Shown here: piece after piece, positions 6,164 through 13,861 of the stretch | Position numbering within the stretch: position 1 is the stretch's first letter | Layout of the letters: the number at the start of each line of letters is the position of its first letter | Assembly: GCA_017962965.1 (NCBI GenBank) | Contig: JAGCUI010000018.1 | Location: 1 to 42,429, forward strand | Direction: 5' to 3' | Source of the DNA: Treponema sp. | Lineage (GTDB): Bacteria > Spirochaetota > Spirochaetia > Treponematales > Treponemataceae | DNA length: 42,429 nt | Translations under genes and position numbers: made by a program | The notes under the pieces: generated by a model | The model's input: only the letters and a program-made list of their open reading frames with translations | Told to the model about the DNA's origin: nothing | Databases searched by the model: none

Positions 6164-7372
6164 ATGAATCCAAAGGAATTTTTAGACTCTCAGAAAAAAA
6201 ATATAGTTGAACTTCAGACCATGCTTACTTCGCATAAGGCAATTGCTCCCGAAGGTGGCGGGGATGGGGAAAAGGAAAAATGTGATGCGCTCGAATCCTG
6301 GCTTAAGGCAAATGGCTTTACAAACATCGAACGTTTTGAAGCTCCCGACAACCGCGTTAGTTCAGGCTCACGTCCGAGTCTTGTTGTTACAATTCCGGGA
6401 GTTGATGATTCAAGGCGTATCTGGGTTATGGCTCATATGGATGTTGTTCCAACCGGAGATTTATCTTTGTGGAATACGGACCCGTGGACTTTAGTAGAGA
6501 AAGACGGAAAGGTTTTTGGGCGCGGCGTAGAAGACAATCAGCAGGGGTTATGTTCTGCGGCTTTTGCGGCTCTTTATTATATTAAAAACGGGATTAAACC
6601 TGGCAATACTGTTAAGCTTTTGTTTGTGGCTGATGAAGAAAACGGCAGCGAATACGGTGCAATCTGGCTCATAAATAACACAAATCTTTTTAATAAAAAT
6701 GATCTTGTTTTTATTCCCGACGGTGGAGATTCAGAGGGAAGAACAATCGAAATTGCGGAAAAAAATCTTTTGTGGCTGAGCATTCATGTTATGGGAAAAC
6801 AGACTCACGGAAGCAGACCAGATAACGGAGCAAATGCATGTCTTGCAGGGTGTGCCCTTTCCCTCAAGCTTCATAATCTTGAAAAGGTTTTTGATAAAAA
6901 GGACAGTCTTTTTGAACCGGACTATTCTACCTTCCAGCCAACCAAGCGTGAAAAAAATGTTGACAGTATCAATATAATTCCGGGGGAAGACCGTTTCTGT
7001 TTTGACTGCCGCATTCTTCCGTGTTATAAACTTGATGATGTTCTTGCTCAGGTGGAAAAATGTATTGATGAAGTTCAGAAGGAATTTGGCGTTAAGATTG
7101 AATATACAACGCCTCAGCGCTCGGAAAGTCCTGCCACAAGCGTGGATTCTCCGGTAGCACAAAAGCTTGCAGCCGCCATCCGTGCCGTGCATTCTCTTGA
7201 GCCAAAGTTCATCGGGATTGGCGGCGGGACAGTTGGTGCAGAGCTTCGTCGTAAGGGAATTGATGCTGTTGTATGGAGCACCCTGGACGATCAGGCACAT
7301 GAACCAAACGAATACTGTATCATAGACAATCTTATAAAAGATGCCCTCACCTTAGTTGAGATATTTAAATAA
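6164..7372 (+). CDS. M20-family metallopeptidase (ArgE/DapE/CPG2 type)
   Basis: 402 residues. Zinc-hydrolase motifs are in order: AHMDVVPTGD, then GRGVEDNQQG (bridging Asp), ADEENGSEYG (catalytic and metal Glu), IPDGGDSEG, and the C-terminal QAHEPNEY metal His. The mid-domain HGSRPDNGANA is the dimerisation-domain contact typical of the family. Substrate cannot be told: a dipeptidase, or DapE/ArgE-like deacylase. I choose ATG 6164 over ATG 6131 because an AGGA site precedes it, and because a -10-like TAAAAT (6127-6132) overlaps the upstream ATG. It transcribes away from the RES remnant and converges on mraY. Confidence 0.88.
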   Translation: MNPKEFLDSQKKNIVELQTMLTSHKAIAPEGGGDGEKEKCDALESWLKANGFTNIERFEAPDNRVSSGSRPSLVVTIPGVDDSRRIWVMAHMDVVPTGDLSLWNTDPWTLVEKDGKVFGRGVEDNQQGLCSAAFAALYYIKNGIKPGNTVKLLFVADEENGSEYGAIWLINNTNLFNKNDLVFIPDGGDSEGRTIEIAEKNLLWLSIHVMGKQTHGSRPDNGANACLAGCALSLKLHNLEKVFDKKDSLFEPDYSTFQPTKREKNVDSINIIPGEDRFCFDCRILPCYKLDDVLAQVEKCIDEVQKEFGVKIEYTTPQRSESPATSVDSPVAQKLAAAIRAVHSLEPKFIGIGGGTVGAELRRKGIDAVVWSTLDDQAHEPNEYCIIDNLIKDALTLVEIFK

Positions 7373-7406
7373 GCTTATTTCGCATTGCGCTTTGTAATAA
7401 CGGGTT

Positions 7407-8483
7407 CTAACGAATTTTAAGAAGAATTCCTAAGACGGCAACAGTAATCAAAAGCTGTAAAATCATGAATTTGATTAAAACCTGTGTCGGGGACCATCCG
7501 CGATTTTTTCTCATGTGGTCGTGAAGCGGGAATCTTACGTTTTCAAAAATCTTAATCTTAAAGAAGCGCAGAAGGAATACCTTTAATAATCCCATACCGC
7601 CGTTTACAAAAATCATTGTTGAAGTTGCAAAGAAGAGGAAAGGGTTTCCCGATGCCATTACACAGATTCCAATAAAAAATCCGAGTGCGCGGCTTCCTGC
7701 ATCTCCCATAAGACATTTACTTGGATAAGCATTGAGCCAGAGATATCCCATTACAACACCAGCCATTGTAAAAATCATCAAGGCCCAGTTGGCGCCCGGT
7801 GCAAAGTGAGGAATCAAAAGATATTCTGCAATATCAATATGTCCCAGAATAAAATAGAAAATAATTCCGAGTGTAAGTAAAGCGATTGTAACAAGGGTAG
7901 AAGAAAGACCATCTACACCGTCTGTACAGTTTGTTGTATTAATAGAAGCCCATAAAACAACAGAACAGATGATTACATAAACAGCAGGATGAACTGCAAT
8001 CTCGTGAGAAACAAAAGGAATCCAGAATTTTACAATTCCATCAGGAGAAGCTTCCTTTAATCCGTAATACAAAATCAAAGAGGCACCAATACTAATGATT
8101 AAATCGAGTGCACCTTTTAAATATTCACCCCAGCTTGTTGTGCTTCTGTCATCAAGATAACCTGTGAGCATTGTTACCCATGTAAGCACGATAATCAACG
8201 CACGTGTCCAGGTAAGAGGAACTACTAAGAGGCTGATAATTACAAACAAAGTGATGAATACAACGCCGGCTCCGGTTGGTTTTCCCTTTGCTGCTTCTGC
8301 ATTTTCTTTAATTGTAAATTCACGGCCTCTGTCGTGCGGAAGTCTGTCATAAAATTTTGGAATAAGTTTATAAGCAGAAAAATATCCTGTGTATAAAGCA
8401 ACCGAAATAAGTACGGCATAAGAAGTTAAAAGTCTTGCAGGTCCCCAGAATTGCTGAAGATACATACCCAAATAGTACAACAT
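7407..8483 (-). CDS. mraY: Phospho-N-acetylmuramoyl-pentapeptide transferase MraY
   Basis: 358 residues, about ten membrane helices. It forms lipid I from UDP-MurNAc-pentapeptide and undecaprenyl phosphate in the inner membrane. Catalytic motifs are present: GYLDDRS (D111-D112), NCTDGVDGLSS (186-195), GDAGSRALG (260-268) and the histidine motif HDHMRK at 321-326 in the last cytoplasmic loop. The ribosome site AGAGGA precedes the ATG. The gene is not next to murF or ftsW as in many bacteria but ends 18 bases upstream of the PurH-like gene's neighbourhood, on the same strand, and may share its transcript. Confidence 0.95.
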   Translation of the reverse strand: MLYYLGMYLQQFWGPARLLTSYAVLISVALYTGYFSAYKLIPKFYDRLPHDRGREFTIKENAEAAKGKPTGAGVVFITLFVIISLLVVPLTWTRALIIVLTWVTMLTGYLDDRSTTSWGEYLKGALDLIISIGASLILYYGLKEASPDGIVKFWIPFVSHEIAVHPAVYVIICSVVLWASINTTNCTDGVDGLSSTLVTIALLTLGIIFYFILGHIDIAEYLLIPHFAPGANWALMIFTMAGVVMGYLWLNAYPSKCLMGDAGSRALGFFIGICVMASGNPFLFFATSTMIFVNGGMGLLKVFLLRFFKIKIFENVRFPLHDHMRKNRGWSPTQVLIKFMILQLLITVAVLGILLKIR

Positions 8484-8500
8484 AAAGTAATCCTCTTTTA

Positions 8501-10117
8501 CTAGTAAGAAATGTGAGGCATAAGAGTATAAATCATTACAACCTCATGTTTATTACAATAATCTATAAATTCATCGTCGCCGGAAGTAAAGCCTGTTTGA
8601 ATGATTGCTTTAACACCGCTGTCGACTAATTCCTTAATTGAATCGCAAAGAGTTACAGAAGAATCGCAAACAATTAAGTCTGCAGGTGAGTCCGAATTCT
8701 GTTCTCTTGCTATTATTTCTTTTGCATCCATAAGTGCAAAGTCTACTGCTTTTTCTGCCGATTTACATGCCTGTGCAATTCCTGTAATTGTATTGTTTTT
8801 GAGTAATACGCAGGAATAAGAACGGGCACCCATTGCCAAAAGCATTCCAAAGGCCATTTCATCTGTTAAGTACTGCGAAGGTCTGTTTTTTGTTTTTACA
8901 TACCAGTGATCAAAAATAACAGAATCCTTTGACTGGAAAAGCATACCGCCGTTTAAAAGTTCAAGCTCGTAAGGAGAGCAGGAAATTTTTGCAGTAGGGA
9001 TGAGTCTTATATTTTTATTTGCCGATAAAATCTGTCTTGCTTCGGGTGTAAAATCAGGGGCAACAATTGCAACAAAGTTTCCTTTTACAATTTCTTCTGC
9101 CGCTGCTTCATCAACTACAGAGCTGCAACCCAAAGTTACATCCTTGATTGTGTTTGAATCATATTTGTAGGTGTTCATAAATGAGTCGTGAACGTTGGAA
9201 GAAAGTGCTGCACCTAAAATCGATTTATATTTGATTGCGATTGTAAAAACAATGCCTGTTAATGGCGTAAACTGAGTTGTAAAATTATAGCCTTCGCTGT
9301 TCTGACTTTTTACCGTATACTGATTTTTTAAATTTTCATAAAGTGAACTTATCTGCTCCCAAGCAAGGGAAACATCAGAAATAATATTATAATTTAATTC
9401 CTTTCCCGAAACCTTTCTGAATCCGCTAACGGCTCCTGTGTCATTCGGGAATTTATAAAGACAGGAATTCTGCTGTGGATTTGAACCGCCGTGCAATGGA
9501 AGCTGTTTTACAAAAGGGAACGAAAGATAATTCGGAAAATCCTTTGTGTAATCAAGGTTAGACTGAAGTGAAAAATAAATGCCTGAATCATAAGCAGAAA
9601 TAAGGTTGAGTGCCTTTGAAGCAAGATAAAGACGGAATTCCTTTGTAATGTTGTCTGTCCTTAGCTGAATCATCGCTTCTTTATAATCTGCAGGGTCTGT
9701 CAAAATGAGCACATTCTGATAATTCATAAATGAGCTTCTTAATATGGAAGAAATATAAAAATTCTGTGGATTTGCAATGCTTGTAATCCCCTGTGAAGAA
9801 ACATTTGGCGCAAGGGAAGGCATAATATTCATGCACACAAGATAGATGTTTGATTTATCCTTGGATTTTTTTTCATCCTGCTCGTTAATATTTTTATAAT
9901 CAGCTCCAAGAATACGCTGAATGAGGGCAGAAGAATCGTTTAAGTAAAGTCCGTTTTCTATGAGGGCCTGCTCTCTTGTTACAGGAATCTTTTCTTTTTT
10001 TAAAAGATCTTCTGTTTTATTGGCAGAGAGAATTGTCCATCCGGATTCAGAAAGAAATCTGGCAAAATCAAGAATGTTTTCATTTTTTTCAACATGAATG
10101 ACTGCGCATTTACTCAT
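8501..10117 (-). CDS. PurH-family protein with degenerate active sites
   Basis: 538 residues from ATG 10117 (an upstream ATG at 10237 would overlap the divergent aroA and adds a non-homologous tail). The length and order of blocks match bifunctional PurH (IMP cyclohydrolase plus AICAR transformylase): an MGS-like N-terminus, GGSNPQQNSCLYKF (cf. GENPHQ-LY), VSGKELNYNIISD, APDFTPEA, LLNGGMLFQSKD, IIQTGF and MIYTLMPHISY at the end. But the transformylase KH-NPCG motif reads KYKSILGAAL, the SAFGG and K-SNAIVYA motifs are missing, and the cyclohydrolase GRVKTLHP motif is absent. Fold assignment is firm; catalytic activity is doubtful. It may be a regulatory or repurposed paralogue. Confidence 0.75.
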   Translation of the reverse strand: MSKCAVIHVEKNENILDFARFLSESGWTILSANKTEDLLKKEKIPVTREQALIENGLYLNDSSALIQRILGADYKNINEQDEKKSKDKSNIYLVCMNIMPSLAPNVSSQGITSIANPQNFYISSILRSSFMNYQNVLILTDPADYKEAMIQLRTDNITKEFRLYLASKALNLISAYDSGIYFSLQSNLDYTKDFPNYLSFPFVKQLPLHGGSNPQQNSCLYKFPNDTGAVSGFRKVSGKELNYNIISDVSLAWEQISSLYENLKNQYTVKSQNSEGYNFTTQFTPLTGIVFTIAIKYKSILGAALSSNVHDSFMNTYKYDSNTIKDVTLGCSSVVDEAAAEEIVKGNFVAIVAPDFTPEARQILSANKNIRLIPTAKISCSPYELELLNGGMLFQSKDSVIFDHWYVKTKNRPSQYLTDEMAFGMLLAMGARSYSCVLLKNNTITGIAQACKSAEKAVDFALMDAKEIIAREQNSDSPADLIVCDSSVTLCDSIKELVDSGVKAIIQTGFTSGDDEFIDYCNKHEVVMIYTLMPHISY

Positions 10118-10207
10118 ACATAATAGTTTAGCAAAAAAGTGCACAATACACAATTCAAAAAAGAGAATTCTATTATAAGGCGAATTCCCATAGCGTGAGT
10201 ATTCTGA

Positions 10208-10219
10208 TAAAATAAAAAA
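10208..10219 (+). promoter_or_regulatory. Extended -10 element close to the aroA start
   Basis: TG-A-TAAAAT (TG at 10205-10206, hexamer 10208-10213) lies six bases before the aroA ATG, and no ribosome site is visible. Transcription would start at or next to the A of ATG, giving a leaderless mRNA. Confidence 0.4.
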
Positions 10220-11560
10220 ATGAAAATTCAGGCACAAAAAGGGCAGTTACAGGGGCACATTGTTGTTCCAGGTTCAAAAAGTCATACAATCAGGGCATTG
10301 ATTCTTGCCGCTATGGCAGAAGGTGTTTCCTATATTAAAAATCCTCTTCCAAGCAACGATTGTATTTCAACTTTAAATGCAATCCAGAAAATTGGCGCAA
10401 AGCTTATTAAAAAGGAATTCCAGGGTTCAGAAGAAGTTTGGGTAATTCAGGGAGCAGGAAAAAATCTTCATTTACCCGAAGGTCCCATTGATGTTGGAAA
10501 TTCTGGCTCTCTCATGTATTTTTTGTGCCCTGTGCTTTCTACCTTGAGCGGGGAGTGTCTTTTTACCGGGGATGAATCAATCTGTACTCGTCCTGTTGGT
10601 CATCTGCTTGATGCACTTGCTCAGTTTGGGGCTAAGGCAGAATCAGTTCAAAAGCCTTTGTGTCCGCCTTTTAAATTTTCAGGACCGATTGATATTTCAA
10701 AAAAACTTATAACAGACGGAAAGCTTTCCCAGTACATAAGCGGGTTTATGATGGCTGCAAGCCGTACCAATGGTGTTTTGAATATGGAATTAAAGGATCC
10801 AAAAGAAACTCCATACTTAACTATGACAAAGCTCTGGCTTGATTTTGTGGGCGTGGAAAGTTCAATTTCTTCTGATTTTAAAAACATCAGCGTAAAGGGG
10901 CCGGTAGAGATTAAGGGCTTTACAAAAAGTATTCCTTCGGACTGGGAGGGAGTTGCTTTTCCTTTAATTGCCGCTTTAATTTCCAATAGTACAGTTACCG
11001 TAGATAACATAGATTTTTCAGGCAGCCAGGGTGATGATAAAATTGTAGAGGTTCTTTCTTCTGTTGGAGCCGATATTACCATGGATAAAGAAGCACAGAC
11101 TTTAACAGTAAAAGGCGGTTCACTTCTTTCTACAGAATCGCTTCCGAATAAAACCCTCACTGTAAATATTTCATCTTTCCCTGATGCAATCTGTGCTCTT
11201 TGTGTTATGGCCTGCTTTATAGAAGGAACTACAGTTATTACAGACGTAGAAATCTGCCGCAAAAAAGAAACAGACAGAATTGTTGCCATGTGTTCAGAGC
11301 TTACAAAGCTTGGTGCGGATATAAAGGAAGACGGCGACAGTGTGATTATAAAAGGAAAGCAGGGTGGAGTTCAGCTTCATGGCGGAACAGTTGAATCATA
11401 CAAGGATCACAGAATTGCAATGAGTATAAGCTGTCTTGCACTTGGACTAAAATCGGGAGAATCTGTTATAATAAATGATGCGGAATGTGCCAGTGTTTCA
11501 TTCCCTGAATATTATGAAAAAATGAATAAACTTGGAGCCGGATATAAGTCCTTATCCTGA
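10220..11560 (+). CDS. aroA: 3-phosphoshikimate 1-carboxyvinyltransferase (EPSP synthase)
   Basis: 446 residues. It joins PEP to shikimate-3-phosphate in the chorismate pathway. Seen: PGSKSHTIRALILAA (substrate-binding KS and R), GDESICTRPVGHLLDAL, SQYISGFMMA, the catalytic Asp in SFPDAICAL, KKETDRI and DHRIAMS near the end. The glycine loop reads GNSGSLMYF, where most enzymes have GNSGT-x-x-R; the Arg contacting PEP is replaced by Tyr. Divergent from the PurH-like gene, and followed after eight bases by the methylase gene. aroF and tyrA, the other aromatic genes, are 20 kb away. The start follows a -10 element directly, with no ribosome site. Confidence 0.92.
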   Translation: MKIQAQKGQLQGHIVVPGSKSHTIRALILAAMAEGVSYIKNPLPSNDCISTLNAIQKIGAKLIKKEFQGSEEVWVIQGAGKNLHLPEGPIDVGNSGSLMYFLCPVLSTLSGECLFTGDESICTRPVGHLLDALAQFGAKAESVQKPLCPPFKFSGPIDISKKLITDGKLSQYISGFMMAASRTNGVLNMELKDPKETPYLTMTKLWLDFVGVESSISSDFKNISVKGPVEIKGFTKSIPSDWEGVAFPLIAALISNSTVTVDNIDFSGSQGDDKIVEVLSSVGADITMDKEAQTLTVKGGSLLSTESLPNKTLTVNISSFPDAICALCVMACFIEGTTVITDVEICRKKETDRIVAMCSELTKLGADIKEDGDSVIIKGKQGGVQLHGGTVESYKDHRIAMSISCLALGLKSGESVIINDAECASVSFPEYYEKMNKLGAGYKSLS

Positions 11561-11568
11561 ACATCCTG

Positions 11569-12756
11569 ATGTGTGCAGAAATTAAAGAAAACGAAGAATA
11601 CCTACAGTCTCAATTAATAACTTACATAGGAAATAAACGCGCTCTTTTGGATTTTATAGGGCAGGGTGTTCAGATTGTTCAGAAAAAGCTTAAAAAAGAA
11701 AAGCTTTCGTGCCTTGATATTTTTTCGGGAAGCGGAATTGTTGCCCGTTTTTTAAAGCAGTATTCTTCGGAATTAAAGGTAAATGACCTTGAAGAATATT
11801 CTGTAATTATAAACCGCTGCTATCTTTCAAACCTCACATCAAAAGAAAAAGAAAAATTACAAAAATTACATGCTTCTCTCATTAAAAAAATAGATGAGCG
11901 TATGGAGCAGCTTCAAAAATCACGCGAGGATGGAACTTATAAGCATCCGGGTTTTATTTCCGAGCTTTATTCTCCGCTTGATATTCAAAACATTCAGCCT
12001 GAGGAACGCTGCTTTTATACTCCGTACAATGCAAACTACATTGATGTTGCCCGCCAGCTCATACAGACAGAAATTCCGGAAGAATACAGACACTTTTTTA
12101 TAGCACCGCTTTTATCTCAGGCATCCATCCATGCGAATACAGCCGGCATCTTCAAGGGCTTCTATAAAAACTCTAAAACCAAAACCGGCCAATTCGGAGG
12201 AAACGGCAAGAACGCCCTTACCCGCATCCTTGGAAAAATCGAACTGCCGTTTCCTGTATTGTCGGCACACAGCTGTCCGTTCACCGTGTACCATCAGAAT
12301 GCTAACGAGCTTGTAGAAAATCCCGACTTAGGCTCCTTTGACCTGGCTTATTTTGACCCGCCTTATAACCAGCATCCGTACGGCTCAAATTATTTTATGC
12401 TCAACCTTATTGCAAAGTACGAACGTCCAGATACACAGAATATAAGCCGGGTTTCGGGTATTCCAAAAGACTGGAACCGTTCTGCCTACAACAAAAAAAA
12501 GCAGGTTTCCCGGGTTTTCTTAGACCTCATCAAAAAAGTTGATGCCAGGTTTGTTTTAATTTCTTTTAATTCAGAAGGTTTTATTTCCCGCGAGGTTATG
12601 CAAAAACTTTTGTCGGAATGCGGAAAGGTTGTAGTACTGGAATCCCAATACAATGCATTCCGCGGCTCTCGTAATCTTTCGAACCGTGAAATACATGTAA
12701 AGGAATTCCTTTTCCTCGTAGAAAAAAATTCAGAGAAAAATCAGAAACGCAGGTAA
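11569..12756 (+). CDS. D12-class DNA N6-adenine methyltransferase
   Basis: 395 residues. SAM-binding motif I is DIFSGSGIVARF at residues 50-61; the catalytic motif IV is FDPPYNQHPYGSN at about 262. The N-terminal YIGNKRALLDFI and the order motif I before motif IV with a long inserted target region between them mark the D12/alpha class (Dam-like and type II methylases). No restriction gene is adjacent, so it looks like an orphan methylase, possibly epigenetic or a remnant of a restriction system. It starts eight bases after aroA, likely cotranscribed, and its last 16 bases overlap the convergent EEP gene. Confidence 0.85.
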   Translation: MCAEIKENEEYLQSQLITYIGNKRALLDFIGQGVQIVQKKLKKEKLSCLDIFSGSGIVARFLKQYSSELKVNDLEEYSVIINRCYLSNLTSKEKEKLQKLHASLIKKIDERMEQLQKSREDGTYKHPGFISELYSPLDIQNIQPEERCFYTPYNANYIDVARQLIQTEIPEEYRHFFIAPLLSQASIHANTAGIFKGFYKNSKTKTGQFGGNGKNALTRILGKIELPFPVLSAHSCPFTVYHQNANELVENPDLGSFDLAYFDPPYNQHPYGSNYFMLNLIAKYERPDTQNISRVSGIPKDWNRSAYNKKKQVSRVFLDLIKKVDARFVLISFNSEGFISREVMQKLLSECGKVVVLESQYNAFRGSRNLSNREIHVKEFLFLVEKNSEKNQKRR

Positions 12757-13751
12757 GCTTTTACCGGAAGGTGATCCGAGACACCCTCTCCAGAATAGAC
12801 CTTGTACCCGTTCGGATATCCTTCAGAATCACACCAGAGGCTGTTTACACACGGCTCAAACTTTAAAAGAACACAATTTCCGTAAATAAAAAAAGAATCG
12901 ATTTTTTCCCAGTTACCTTTAAAATAATAGCTACCACAATTAACATAATCGTTTCCTGTCTGGCCCAACCATGAGCACAAAACCGAAACGCTGTCTGTAC
13001 ATTTTAAGCTTTTCCCATTCAGCAGAACTTTAGAACCATCCTCGCTTTCGTCCAGATTGAATTCTCCAATATCCTTATTAAAATCCCCGCATATAACCAC
13101 AGAAGAATTCCTGCTCTTTAATTCAAGTAGTCTTTGAACCAATAACGCTTCCTGAAACTGTCTCCAGACTTCAGAATCCTCTTGTCCATCAACCTTAGAC
13201 TTCCAGTGATTTGCAAGAATCGTAAGACTCTTATCCTTCACCAAAACAGACACTTCAATTAAATACCGCAAGACTGGTTGTTTTTCCTTTTCAGTACGCA
13301 CGTCCACACAATGAACGGTCATATCCCTTAGTTCATACTTAGACAAAACCGCGCATCCAATTGCACTGTTTTCCTCTTTTGCAAAACACGAATAGTTCCA
13401 TTTGTTTCCAGCAGTCCAAGACTTTCCTGAAAGCTGATTACAAATGTCGTAAATTACACTTTCATTTTCAATCTCTTCAAGAACATAAACGTCCGCATCA
13501 AGTTCAACCAAAGCATTGCACAAACGCTCCAACCGCACAGAATACTTTTCTCTGTTCCACTTGCTGCTATCGCAAAAATTCGAATACTCCGAGCCGTCGA
13601 ACTCAGCGTTAAAAAACGTCTGAACATTCCACGAAACCAGGCTTATATTCTCACTAAAATCCCCAACCTCATTGCCAATAGACGGCTCCACAGAACAGGC
13701 GCCAGTTATCAATACAGCTGCTACACACCAAAAAATCCAAAACCTTTTCAT
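12741..13751 (-). CDS. Endonuclease/exonuclease/phosphatase-fold lipoprotein
   Basis: 336 residues. The signal peptide ends in the lipobox LITGAC (Cys 19), so the protein is membrane-anchored outside the cytoplasm. EEP-fold motifs: SWNVQTFF (metal Asn), LEEIEN (metal Glu), ANHWKSK (catalytic His), GDFNKD (Asp/Asn) and SDHLPV (final His). These are conserved in DNase I-like nucleases and phosphodiesterases; an extracellular nuclease is the best guess. ATG 13751 is preferred to 13766 because GGAGG lies eight bases upstream of it and would be inside the longer ORF. Its promoter shares an unusual motif with the lipoprotein operon at 26621. Confidence 0.85.
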   Translation of the reverse strand: MKRFWIFWCVAAVLITGACSVEPSIGNEVGDFSENISLVSWNVQTFFNAEFDGSEYSNFCDSSKWNREKYSVRLERLCNALVELDADVYVLEEIENESVIYDICNQLSGKSWTAGNKWNYSCFAKEENSAIGCAVLSKYELRDMTVHCVDVRTEKEKQPVLRYLIEVSVLVKDKSLTILANHWKSKVDGQEDSEVWRQFQEALLVQRLLELKSRNSSVVICGDFNKDIGEFNLDESEDGSKVLLNGKSLKCTDSVSVLCSWLGQTGNDYVNCGSYYFKGNWEKIDSFFIYGNCVLLKFEPCVNSLWCDSEGYPNGYKVYSGEGVSDHLPVKAYLRF

Positions 13752-13797
13752 CTTCCATACCTCCATCCCAGAAAAGTTACTTGCATTTCCTGTATGT

Positions 13798-13851
13798 AAT
13801 ATAGACAGACTTTAAAGATTTCGGACCATTTTTGAGAAAAAAAATTGAAAA
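13798..13851 (-). promoter_or_regulatory. Shared promoter motif, copy A (GGTCCGAAA, 15 bp, TATATT)
   Basis: On the minus strand: TTTTCAA and a T-run, CTC, then ATGGTCCGAAAT, 15 bases, and TATATTA (13803 to 13798). The 5' leader to ATG 13751 would be about 40 nt and contains the GGAGG site. Copy B at 26563-26615 matches closely with the same spacing. The -35-like half is not the sigma70 consensus. Confidence 0.7.
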
Positions 13852-13861
13852 TTTTAATAAA

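Noticed and set aside
6731..7300. 189-codon antisense ORF opposite the M20 peptidase.
   Set aside because: A shadow of the real gene: no ribosome site, no recognisable motif, and the sense frame has clear catalytic motifs.
10118..10237. Forty-residue N-terminal extension of the PurH-like protein.
   Set aside because: It overlaps the divergent aroA start, has no ribosome site and no PurH homology.
10648..11289. 213-codon antisense ORF opposite aroA.
   Set aside because: Composition is that of a shadow frame and the sense strand encodes a complete EPSP synthase.
12741..12756. Overlap of the methylase and EEP genes as a sign of a misannotated end.
   Set aside because: Both C-termini are plausible and short convergent overlaps are common; radical SAM and tyrA also overlap by 45 bases.
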